Shown here: in pieces, positions 1 through 5,407 of the stretch
How positions within the stretch are numbered: the stretch's first letter is position 1
Layout: each line of letters begins with the position of its first letter
Source of the DNA: Deltaproteobacteria bacterium
GTDB lineage: Bacteria; Desulfobacterota; Desulfobacteria; Desulfobacterales; B30-G6
Assembly (NCBI GenBank): GCA_003647375.1
Contig: QMMS01000320.1
Span: 1 to 5,407 of the forward strand
Direction: 5' to 3'
DNA: 5,407 nucleotides
The notes under the pieces: model-generated
The model's database searches: none
Seen by the model: only the letters and a program-made list of their open reading frames with translations
Told to the model about the DNA's origin: nothing
Translations under genes and position numbers: made by a program

Positions 1-68
1 CATCAGAGTTTAGCAGCATCCCAGTATACAAAGGGTTTGAGGGTAACTAATAGTTTTGGGCAATAAAC

Positions 69-97
69 ACCTAACAGCCTACAGTCTAAACCCCTAA
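69..97. repeat. Degenerate 7-nt tandem repeat upstream of acuA
   Basis: Three consecutive 7-nt units lie at 69-75 (ACCTAAC), 76-82 (AGCCTAC) and 83-89 (AGTCTAA), followed by a degraded unit ACCCCTAA at 90-97. They share an A-N-(C/T)-C-T-A-(A/C) pattern. The complement of this pattern (such as GTAGGCT) resembles the 7-nt units in the inverted repeat downstream of the same gene (819-917), so related repeats appear to flank the gene. The tract runs into the AAAAGG at 96-101, the probable ribosome binding site of the following gene. A function is not evident; it looks like a decayed intergenic repeat. Confidence 0.5.
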
Positions 98-111
98 AAG
101 GCTATCATTAT

Positions 112-804
112 ATGACACATTCTGCGGAAGACAAACCCTCAACCCCTCCAACCCTCGACCCCTCCGACCCTGCTTTCTCTCCCTCAACCCCTCCAACCCT
201 CCAACCCTCCAACCCTGATCTCTTATGCATCCGCCCTTTCTGTAAACCTGAAGAGATACGACGCTATACGTTTGACGGGCAATTCGGTATGCATGCTCAA
301 TACACGTCCCTCTATACCAAAAAGGAAAGCCTTGAGAATAATACATCGCAAGAAAATGCGAATGTTACACTGGCACTGGAAGGTGAGAATATTGTCGGCT
401 TTGGTGTACTCAATCATCCAGAAGAAGGTGACCGCTGGCAGGAAATGGTGCCCGGGTTGATGATGGAGGTAAAAGCCATAGAAATATGCCGGAGATTCCG
501 ATCCAATGGGATTGCAGGAAGAATTCTGGAACTGTTGATGAATTCTCCCGCTGTAGAGGATATGATCGTATATATGGTAGGGTATTCCTGGACATGGGAT
601 CTGGACGGTACCGCCAAATCTGCATTGGCTTATCGGAAAATGCTCATCAGACTGTTTGAGCCTTTCGGGTTTCAAGAGTTTCAGACCAATGAGCCGAACA
701 TCTGTCTTAAACCTGAAAACCTTTTTATGGCACGCATCGGACAACGTGTGTCGAGCGAGAATCAGAATATATTTAAATGGCTTAGATTTGGTGTGTCACC
801 CTAA
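112..804 (+). CDS. acuA: AcuA-family GNAT protein acetyltransferase with repeat-derived N-terminal extension
   Basis: This 230-residue protein resembles AcuA, the cytoplasmic GNAT enzyme that in Bacillus subtilis acetylates acetyl-CoA synthetase (AcsA) on a catalytic lysine and so switches it off. Sequence signs are a GNAT acetyl-CoA loop at about 128-137 (R130-S-N-G133-I-A135-G-R137, the R/Q-x-x-G-x-A pattern), the AcuA-type segment Y158-S-W-T-W-D-L-D at 158-165, Y-R-K at 174-176, and T-N-E-P at 192-195 followed by F-M-A-R-I-G at 205-210; these match the B. subtilis protein as I remember it. The core starts near I40 (IRPF), giving about 190 residues against about 210 for AcuA. Residues 9-36 are proline-rich, a translated 8-nt repeat. 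ATG 112 has AAAAGG 10 nt upstream; the next in-frame ATG (289) would remove the start of the core, and no GTG or TTG start lies between. The gene stands alone and converges on DUF362. That its target is acetyl-CoA synthetase is inferred from the family. Confidence 0.82.
   Translation: MTHSAEDKPSTPPTLDPSDPAFSPSTPPTLQPSNPDLLCIRPFCKPEEIRRYTFDGQFGMHAQYTSLYTKKESLENNTSQENANVTLALEGENIVGFGVLNHPEEGDRWQEMVPGLMMEVKAIEICRRFRSNGIAGRILELLMNSPAVEDMIVYMVGYSWTWDLDGTAKSALAYRKMLIRLFEPFGFQEFQTNEPNICLKPENLFMARIGQRVSSENQNIFKWLRFGVSP
136..216. repeat. Two blocks of an 8-nt tandem repeat inside the acuA coding region
   Basis: Two 36-nt blocks, at 136-171 and 181-216, each contain four and a half units of an octamer with consensus CCCTCCAA. 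The first block reads CCCTCAAC, CCCTCCAA, CCCTCGAC, CCCTCCGA, CCCT; the second reads CCCTCAAC, then CCCTCCAA three times, then CCCT. The blocks start 45 nt apart, so they keep frame and encode two copies of a 12-residue proline-rich motif: P-S-T-P-P-T-L-D-P-S-D-P and P-S-T-P-P-T-L-Q-P-S-N-P. The tract looks like an intergenic repeat that has been taken into the start of a coding region. Tandem octamers can change copy number by slippage, and any change not a multiple of three units would shift the frame. Confidence 0.85.
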
Positions 805-818
805 AACCATGGGGGCAT

Positions 819-917
819 GATGCTGGGAAGCTAGGATGATAGGAGGCTGTTATCGGCCTTTAGCTAATTGTCTGGGTTCAGTTTCCAAGCCTCATCGCTT
901 CCCAGCCTTCTAGCATC
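819..917. terminator. Inverted repeat of 7-nt units between convergent genes; likely bidirectional terminator
   Basis: The left arm is 819-848 and the right arm is the reverse complement of 888-917, with a 39-nt loop. The arms match at 22 of 30 positions, share identical ends (GATGCT and GAGGCT), and include a displaced perfect 10-bp pair, GCTGGGAAGC (822-831) and GCTTCCCAGC (897-906). Several mismatches are G/A changes that allow G-U pairs in RNA. Each arm reads as about four 7-nt units (for example GCTGGGA, AGCTAGG, ATGATAG). The element starts 14 nt after the acuA stop and ends 5 nt before the DUF362 stop on the other strand, so it could end transcription from both sides. There is no clear U-tract, so it may instead block 3'-exonucleases or simply be an intergenic repeat. 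Confidence 0.6.
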
Positions 918-922
918 TCGAT

Positions 923-1822
923 CTATTTAAGCTGAGCTACCACCTTGTCCCGGGTTGCCTGACTCTCTTTTGTGGTAGAGATAATTTCAATCTGTTCAAC
1001 GGAAGTCACGCCGATGCCGATTTCAGCCGCCCTGGCGATCTGTTCGTGATCGAAAATTCTGGTTTTCATAATCGTTTGGTTGCTACCGAGGGTTTTTAAT
1101 GCGGCAACGCCCACGGCGTCTATGGCGACACGATCGGTGGATGCCAGCAGAAGGTTTCCATGGACATGTTTTCCCGTGGCAGGACCTCCATCCACAAAGG
1201 CATCGATACCATCGATCAGAACCAGATCGGGTTGAAATGGTTGGTTGATTTCGGCGATCAGTTTGTTCTGGTGGGGGGAGGTGTGAAGTTCGGTCATGTA
1301 ATCAAACCCGTGACGGGTTGTGGGAACGACCCCCACATGGAGTTTCAGGGACAAGGTAAAAACACCGCCGAACTGGTGTGTTTTCAAACAGCCGGTGGAA
1401 ATCAGGCATTCCGCTTCCAGAACAGGTCTGGCCACCCGGAACCCATCCCGCCAGTGCGTATCGGTTGGGTTCATTTCTACCCAATCTTTTTTGTCTAACG
1501 TGTCGAAGTCCACAACATCCACATCCAGCTCTTTAAGAAGCGGCAGAATACCTTTCTGTTCCATGACTTGACGGGTCAAGGGAAAGCTACGTTCTCCGAT
1601 TCTGATGGATTTTGCCCCCATATCCCACACTTTTTTTACGAGTGAAACAAGGGTGTCATTGTGGGTGGACCCCGGAGCAGGATCTGCTGTGTTGAAATTG
1701 GGTTTGATGAGCACATTTTTGTTTGTTACCGGATTGACGCCGAGGGCGTCGATGCAGTGTTCGATGCCGGTTTCCCGGTTTTCTGTGACGAAAAGTGATA
1801 CATTGGTTTTTTTTGCAGCCAT
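923..1822 (-). CDS. DUF362 domain-containing protein
   Basis: A 299-residue protein that is essentially a single DUF362 domain. Features typical of the family are the early I-K-P-N (39-42) of the segment N-V-L-I-K-P-N, a G-A-x-x-I-x-I-G-E turn (69-77), the K-T-H of a central L-K-T-H motif (147-149) followed by a hydrophobic S-L-K-L stretch (158-161), an I-D-G-I segment with D204 and G205, the G-G-P-A-T-G loop at 212-217, and an L-A-S-T-D-R-V-A-I-D-A-V-G signature at 226-238. The family is widespread in anaerobes and its biochemical role is not settled; some members also carry a ferredoxin domain, but none is present here (the few cysteines form no 4Fe-4S motif). There is no signal peptide or membrane segment, so it is probably cytoplasmic. 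The ATG complement at 1820-1822 is preceded by AGGGAGA (complement of 1829-1835) at a 6-nt spacing, which supports this start. The stop is TAG (923-925). It is divergent from the large fusion gene and probably monocistronic within this window. Confidence 0.88.
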   Translation of the reverse strand: MAAKKTNVSLFVTENRETGIEHCIDALGVNPVTNKNVLIKPNFNTADPAPGSTHNDTLVSLVKKVWDMGAKSIRIGERSFPLTRQVMEQKGILPLLKELDVDVVDFDTLDKKDWVEMNPTDTHWRDGFRVARPVLEAECLISTGCLKTHQFGGVFTLSLKLHVGVVPTTRHGFDYMTELHTSPHQNKLIAEINQPFQPDLVLIDGIDAFVDGGPATGKHVHGNLLLASTDRVAIDAVGVAALKTLGSNQTIMKTRIFDHEQIARAAEIGIGVTSVEQIEIISTTKESQATRDKVVAQLK

Positions 1823-1922
1823 GTTTTATCTCCCTATCCCGGTATTTTTATTTCTGTTTGTTCGTGATAAGTAGCAATTAACAAACTGGTTATCCGCAAA
1901 ACTCAAGCTGGCCTGTATAGTC

Positions 1923-2122
1923 GGTCTGCGGAAATTCGTTTTAAAGCCGGCCAAAACTCGCTCCTAAGGCGCCGTAAGGCCCGCCGCTGCCGGTCGTATT
2001 TAAATATGTCTTAACAACAACGACTGTTTATGTCATTGTAACCATTTAGTTTATGCTGCGGACCTAACGGCGCCTAACGATCTCAGACAGTTGCCCGATT
2101 TTAAAACGAACCCCCGCAGACC
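1923..2122. repeat. MITE-like inverted-repeat element A (about 200 bp)
   Basis: The ends are 23-bp terminal inverted repeats, 1923-1945 and 2100-2122: GGTCTGCGG, three variable bases (AAA or GGG), then TTCGTTTTAAA, so 20 of 23 positions agree. The pairing continues inward with small gaps: a second block around the GGCGCC palindromes at 1968-1973 and 2069-2074, including TAAGGCGCCGTAAGG against TTAGGCGCCGTTAGG, and CCGC at the inner edge. The middle (about 1990-2055) is AT-rich and unpaired. No open frame of note and no transposase is present, so the element would depend on an enzyme encoded elsewhere if it was ever mobile. No convincing target duplication was seen (only a 5-bp CTGTA near each side). 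Confidence 0.72.
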
Positions 2123-2152
2123 TCTGTAACAGTATAATTTAAGATTTATAGT

Positions 2153-2287
2153 TGACGGTCTCGTAAAAAGTCCAAAACCCCGTCATGCCTGCGAAGGCAG
2201 GCATCCAGAAGCGCTTGAAAATACTGGATTCCCGCCTTCGCGGGAATGACACTAATGGGCGTTTTCAGACTTTTTACGAAGGCATCA
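2153..2287. repeat. MITE/REP-like inverted-repeat element B with paired GAAG-loop hairpins
   Basis: The outer inverted repeats contain a perfect 12-bp match, TCGTAAAAAGTC (2161-2172) and GACTTTTTACGA (2268-2279); counting weaker pairs they run from 2153 to 2287. Inside are two 27-nt modules in opposite orientation, 2182-2208 and 2224-2250, both of the form GTCAT..CC.GCGAAGGC.GG..ATCCAG. Each folds by itself into a perfect 8-bp stem with a 4-nt loop: ATGCCTGC/GCAGGCAT at 2185-2204 and ATTCCCGC/GCGGGAAT at 2228-2247. The four differences between the modules all keep the stem paired. The GTCATTCCCGCGAAGGCGGG type of core is, from memory, a common high-copy intergenic repeat in many proteobacteria. 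The element lies 120 nt before the fusion gene. A nearly perfect 9-bp direct repeat (ATAGTTGAC at 2148-2156, ATAGTTAAC at 2287-2295) may be a target-site duplication. Confidence 0.85.
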
Positions 2288-2406
2288 TAGTTAACCGCAA
2301 TAAATAATAAAAATCAAGGATTCCAGGGTCAAGTAAAAATCATAACACAAAAGAAGAATTGGAATAGAATATAAATATACAAATAATTTTGAAAGGTTAA
2401 TCAGTC
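2288..2406 (+). other. AT-rich leader of the fusion gene
   Basis: This is the remaining untranslated stretch before the large fusion gene. The last 60 nt before 2400 contain only 12 G or C bases. A probable ribosome binding site, GAAAGG, lies at 2391-2396, 10 nt before the ATG at 2407. An in-frame TAA at 2398-2400 closes the reading frame immediately upstream, so translation cannot begin earlier. Possible -10-like words (TAGAAT at 2365-2370, TATAAA at 2370-2375) have no good -35 partner at the usual distance, so no promoter is called. I see no riboswitch-like structure. Confidence 0.5.
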
Positions 2407-5400
2407 ATGTCATCAATCGTAACCCATACACCTCGAATTTCAATGCCTGAAGCAGAAAAGATCGCAGAGGAGCTTTTCGGGGTTTGCGGCATATTCAGGC
2501 AGCTTCCCAGCGAACGGGATCAGAATTATCATATTCAGACAAAAGGCCAAAAGGAATATGTCCTCAAGATCGCCAACAAAACAGAAGAAAAAGAGGCTCT
2601 GGAATTTCAAAACCAGGCTATGACACATGTGCATCGTCACAGAGATCTTTTCCCAGGCGGTATGCGGGTTTGTCCTGAGGTATGCACAACCCGAAAAGGG
2701 GATGTGATCGAGGTTGTTACGGGTGCGGCTGGTGACAGTCACTATGTACGGATGCTGTCTTACCTTCCGGGAAAGCCGCTCGCAAAGGTAAAACCGCATG
2801 ATGCCGGTCTTCTGAAGAGTTTGGGTTTTTTTATCGGGAATCTGGATGTGGCACTCAGCAGCTTTGACCATCCTGCAGCACATCGAAAGTTTCACTGGGA
2901 TCTCAAACAGGCGCCACAGGTCATCGAGAGCCTGATGAAAACGGTTCACGACAAAAAAAACCAGTCCATGATCCATAAATTCCTGACATACTACCAGTCG
3001 AGCACCCAGCCAAAGCTTGACCGGATACGGCAGAGTGTGATCCACAACGACGCCAACGACTACAATGTACTGGTTGTACCCAGGGGTTCCTGGCAAAACA
3101 GAGTGGACAGTGTCATCGATTACGGCGATATGGTCTACACGCACACGGTAAATGAACTGGCCATTGCTTGTGCTTACGTCATGATGGGGAAAGCAGATCC
3201 GGTTTCGGCTGCAAAACCGGTTGTGGCCGGCTATCACCAGGCATATCCCCTGGAAGATATCGAGCTGTCTGTTCTGTTCGATCTTATCGTCATGCGGCTG
3301 TGCATGAGCGTGTGCCATGCCGCTTACCAAATTCGCATGGCACCGGACAATGCCTACCTGCAGATTTCAGAAAAACCTGCCTGGACGCTGCTTGGACAGC
3401 TCAGTGAAATTCACCCGCGGTTTGTCGAATACCAGTTCCGGGATGCCTGCAACATGTCGCCGGTACCTCACTTGGAAAAACTTGTTGCATGGCTTGACCG
3501 AAAAAAAGGCCGGTTTGAACCGCTGGTGGACCCGGCCCCGGGAGATGGCTTATCGATGGTGCTCGACCTGAGTGTCGAAAGCCCATTGATCAATGTCATG
3601 ACTGTTCAGGATGACACAGAAAGCATGTCCCGGGCTATTTTTGGAAAAATGCGTCAAAAAGGAGCGGCCATCGGTATCGGCTGCTACGATGAGGCCAGGG
3701 CCATATATATTTCAGACGCCTACAGGCAGCAGAGTGACCAGATGCCTGAAATGCGAACAATTCACCTGGGTATCGACCTTCATATGCTTCCAGGATCAAA
3801 CATCCGGGCCTTTTATGATGGAAAGGTCCACAGTTTTAAAAATAATGCAACCCGGTATGACTATGGACCGACCATCATCCTTTCACATGAAACCGGAGAC
3901 GGATTCACATTTTATTCACTTTACGGACACTTGAGCCTTGCATCGCTGGAAAACCTCAGTGTCGGCCAGGAGGTCGCTGCCGGCGAGATATTCGCTGAAA
4001 TTGGCGACACCCACGTCAACGGCGGCTGGCCACCCCATCTTCATTTTCAGATCATCACGGACATGCTGGGCGAAGCAGGTAATTACAAGGGCGTGGCTCC
4101 TCCAAGCCAGAGACGGGTGTGGAAAGCACTTTCACCGGATCCTAACCTGATATTAGGTATACCCGACACCCTGTTTTCTGCACGGGGAAGGCGTCAGGGA
4201 GATATCCTAAAGATTCGAAACGAGCACATCGGAAAAAACGTCAGTGTTTCATATAACGCTCCCCTGAAAATCGTCAGGGGCAGGGGGCAATACCTTATTG
4301 ACCAGGACGGTCAGGCGTATCTTGACGGTGTCAACAATGTCACCCATGTGGGGCATTGCCATCCCAGGGTAGTCGCAGCGGGACAACGTCAGATGGAAGT
4401 ACTCAATACCAATACGCGTTACCTCCATGATCATATTATCACTTATTCCGAAAAGCTATTGGAAAAGTTTCCCAAGCCGCTGAGCGTTTGCTTTTTCGTC
4501 TGCACCGGGAGTGAAGCCAATGAACTGGCATTCAGGCTGGCGCGCACTTATACAGGACAGAGGGATATCATAACGGTGGAGGGCGCTTATCACGGCAATA
4601 CCAATCTGCTTGTGGATATCAGCCCATACAAACATGAAGGCCCGGGGGGCAGCGGAGCCCCATCCTGGGTGCAGACGGTGAAGATGCCGGACGGGTACCG
4701 GGGACCGTTCAAAGGCCAGGGTACTGATACGGGTAAAGCATACGCAGATGATGTCAAAAATGCCATTGGTCGTGTGACGTCCCGGGGCAATGGCGTTGCA
4801 GCATTTATATGTGAGAGCGTTCTGGGATGCGGCGGTCAGGTCGTACTACCGGACAACTATCTTAAAGCGGCTTTCCGGCATGTCAGGAATGCCGGGGGTG
4901 TCTGTATCGCCGATGAAGTTCAAGTCGGTTTTGGACGCGCTGGGAGCCATTTCTGGGCTTTTGAAACCCAGGACGTGGTGCCGGATATCGTTACGTTGGG
5001 AAAACCCATCGGTAATGGGCATCCCATGGCGGTGGTGGTTACGACCCCGGAGATTGCAGCGGCGTTTCATAACGGCATGGAGTATTTCAATACCTTTGGT
5101 GGGAACCCGGTTTCATGTGCCATCGGCATGGCCGTACTGGATGTCATTGAGAAAGAACACTTGCAGGAAAATGCACAGGCTGTTGGATGTCGCTTACTGC
5201 AGGGGTTCGATAAGTTAAAGGGGCGTTTCCCGCTGATCGGTGACGTTCGTGGCCAGGGGCTTTTTGTCGGTGTGGAACTGGTTAAAAACCGCGCAACCCT
5301 GGAACCCGCTCCCGAAGAAGCAGCCTACATTATCAACCGTATGCGGGAGCACGGTATTTTGATCAGTACGGATGGTCCGCTGCACAATGTCCTGAAGCTG

Positions 5401-5407
5401 AAACCGC
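2407..5407 (+). CDS. Trifunctional fusion: HYKK-like APH kinase, M23 peptidase domain, ETNPPL/PHYKPL-like class-III PLP phospho-lyase (3'-partial)
   Basis: The frame is open for 1000 codons and runs off the right edge. Residues about 15-345 are an APH-fold kinase: K54 in Y-V-L-K-I, the Y-L-P-G-K-P segment (119-124), catalytic loop H213-N-D215-A-N-D-Y-N220 and metal-binding D238 in I-D-Y-G-D. The closest match I recognise is hydroxylysine kinase (HYKK/AGPHD1). Residues about 445-555 are an M23/LytM domain with zinc ligands H453, D457 (H-L-G-I-D) and H546, and catalytic histidines H508 (Y-G-H-L) and H544 (H-L-H). Residues about 600-1000 are a class-III PLP enzyme: G-S-E-A-N at 701-705, Y728-H-G, D836-E-V-Q with G-F-G-R, Schiff-base K866 in L-G-K-P-I-G-N-G, and F-G-G-N-P-V-S-C at 897-904. 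They resemble human ETNPPL/PHYKPL, which eliminate phosphate and ammonia from phosphoethanolamine or 5-phosphohydroxylysine. About 30-45 C-terminal residues should be missing. There is no signal peptide or membrane segment, so it is probably cytoplasmic. Start ATG 2407 follows GAAAGG; ATG 2443 is an alternative. A plain aminotransferase activity cannot be excluded. Confidence 0.9.
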   Translation, partial: MSSIVTHTPRISMPEAEKIAEELFGVCGIFRQLPSERDQNYHIQTKGQKEYVLKIANKTEEKEALEFQNQAMTHVHRHRDLFPGGMRVCPEVCTTRKGDVIEVVTGAAGDSHYVRMLSYLPGKPLAKVKPHDAGLLKSLGFFIGNLDVALSSFDHPAAHRKFHWDLKQAPQVIESLMKTVHDKKNQSMIHKFLTYYQSSTQPKLDRIRQSVIHNDANDYNVLVVPRGSWQNRVDSVIDYGDMVYTHTVNELAIACAYVMMGKADPVSAAKPVVAGYHQAYPLEDIELSVLFDLIVMRLCMSVCHAAYQIRMAPDNAYLQISEKPAWTLLGQLSEIHPRFVEYQFRDACNMSPVPHLEKLVAWLDRKKGRFEPLVDPAPGDGLSMVLDLSVESPLINVMTVQDDTESMSRAIFGKMRQKGAAIGIGCYDEARAIYISDAYRQQSDQMPEMRTIHLGIDLHMLPGSNIRAFYDGKVHSFKNNATRYDYGPTIILSHETGDGFTFYSLYGHLSLASLENLSVGQEVAAGEIFAEIGDTHVNGGWPPHLHFQIITDMLGEAGNYKGVAPPSQRRVWKALSPDPNLILGIPDTLFSARGRRQGDILKIRNEHIGKNVSVSYNAPLKIVRGRGQYLIDQDGQAYLDGVNNVTHVGHCHPRVVAAGQRQMEVLNTNTRYLHDHIITYSEKLLEKFPKPLSVCFFVCTGSEANELAFRLARTYTGQRDIITVEGAYHGNTNLLVDISPYKHEGPGGSGAPSWVQTVKMPDGYRGPFKGQGTDTGKAYADDVKNAIGRVTSRGNGVAAFICESVLGCGGQVVLPDNYLKAAFRHVRNAGGVCIADEVQVGFGRAGSHFWAFETQDVVPDIVTLGKPIGNGHPMAVVVTTPEIAAAFHNGMEYFNTFGGNPVSCAIGMAVLDVIEKEHLQENAQAVGCRLLQGFDKLKGRFPLIGDVRGQGLFVGVELVKNRATLEPAPEEAAYIINRMREHGILISTDGPLHNVLKLKP

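Noticed and set aside
136..216. CRISPR array or minisatellite-type repeat with spacers
   Set aside because: The units are 8 nt with no spacers, and the two blocks are separated by only 9 nt.
223..744. Open frame of 173 codons on the minus strand
   Set aside because: It is antisense to the AcuA coding region, has no recognisable motif, and is explained as a shadow of that gene.
289..804. Alternative acuA start at ATG 289
   Set aside because: It would remove the I-R-P-F start of the GNAT core, which lies upstream, and no better ribosome binding site was seen than the AAAAGG before ATG 112.
1856..1886. GTTTGTT / AACAAAC inverted repeat upstream of the DUF362 gene as an operator
   Set aside because: Seven base pairs with a 17-nt spacer in AT-rich sequence can easily arise by chance, and no promoter could be placed next to it.
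1913..2128. CTGTA direct repeats near the ends of element A as a target-site duplication
   Set aside because: They are only 5 nt long and sit at different distances from the two ends (5 nt on the left, 1 nt on the right), so they do not flank the element cleanly.
2365..2375. TAGAAT / TATAAA as a -10 promoter box for the fusion gene
   Set aside because: The region is about 80% A+T, so such words are expected, and there is no -35-like sequence at the usual spacing.
2440..3330. Open frame of 296 codons on the minus strand
   Set aside because: It lies wholly antisense to the kinase domain of the fusion gene, whose catalytic motifs are clear on the plus strand. Its translation is rich in Cys, His and Phe and shows no recognisable family.
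4790..5218. Open frame of 142 codons on the plus strand in another frame
   Set aside because: It overlaps the PLP-lysine region of the class-III domain, which is conserved in the main frame; the overlapping translation is rich in Arg and Trp and is unlikely to be real.

Overview
The window reads as a chromosomal segment of a mesophilic bacterium. It is most likely a Desulfobacterota (deltaproteobacterial, Desulfobacterales-like) anaerobe. The basis is indirect: an AcuA-type acetyltransferase, a stand-alone DUF362 protein, and several classes of short intergenic repeats (7-nt and 8-nt tandem units, and a hairpin element with a GTCAT..CGCGAAGGCG..ATCCAG core) that I associate from memory with such genomes. 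No rRNA, tRNA, CRISPR array or transposase gene is visible.

Layout. Positions 1-111 are a short leader with degenerate 7-nt repeats. Positions 112-804 (+) encode an AcuA-family GNAT protein acetyltransferase whose first 36 or so residues are translated from two blocks of an 8-nt tandem repeat. It converges on a DUF362 gene at 923-1822 (-). The 118-nt gap between their stop codons is filled by a 30-nt inverted repeat built of 7-nt units, well placed to act as a two-way terminator. Positions 1823-2406 (584 nt) carry no gene. They hold two unrelated MITE-like inverted-repeat elements (1923-2122 and about 2153-2287) and then a very AT-rich leader.

The main item is a single open frame from 2407 to the right edge: 1000 codons with no stop, still open at 5407. 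It fuses three domains: an APH-fold kinase resembling hydroxylysine kinase (HYKK/AGPHD1), an M23/LytM metallopeptidase domain with all its zinc and catalytic residues, and a class-III PLP enzyme of the ETNPPL/PHYKPL (phosphoethanolamine / 5-phosphohydroxylysine phospho-lyase) type. In animals, HYKK and PHYKPL are separate enzymes catalysing consecutive steps (phosphorylate a hydroxy-amine, then eliminate phosphate and ammonia to give an aldehyde). Here both are on one polypeptide around a peptidase domain. The natural inference is a one-chain catabolic machine for a hydroxylated amine or amino acid, perhaps one released from a peptide. The substrate cannot be fixed from sequence.

The genes do not form one operon: acuA and DUF362 converge, and DUF362 and the fusion gene diverge across the repeat-filled gap. 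A functional link is only conceivable (aldehyde to acetyl-CoA metabolism, with AcuA controlling acetyl-CoA synthetase) and is not shown by the sequence.
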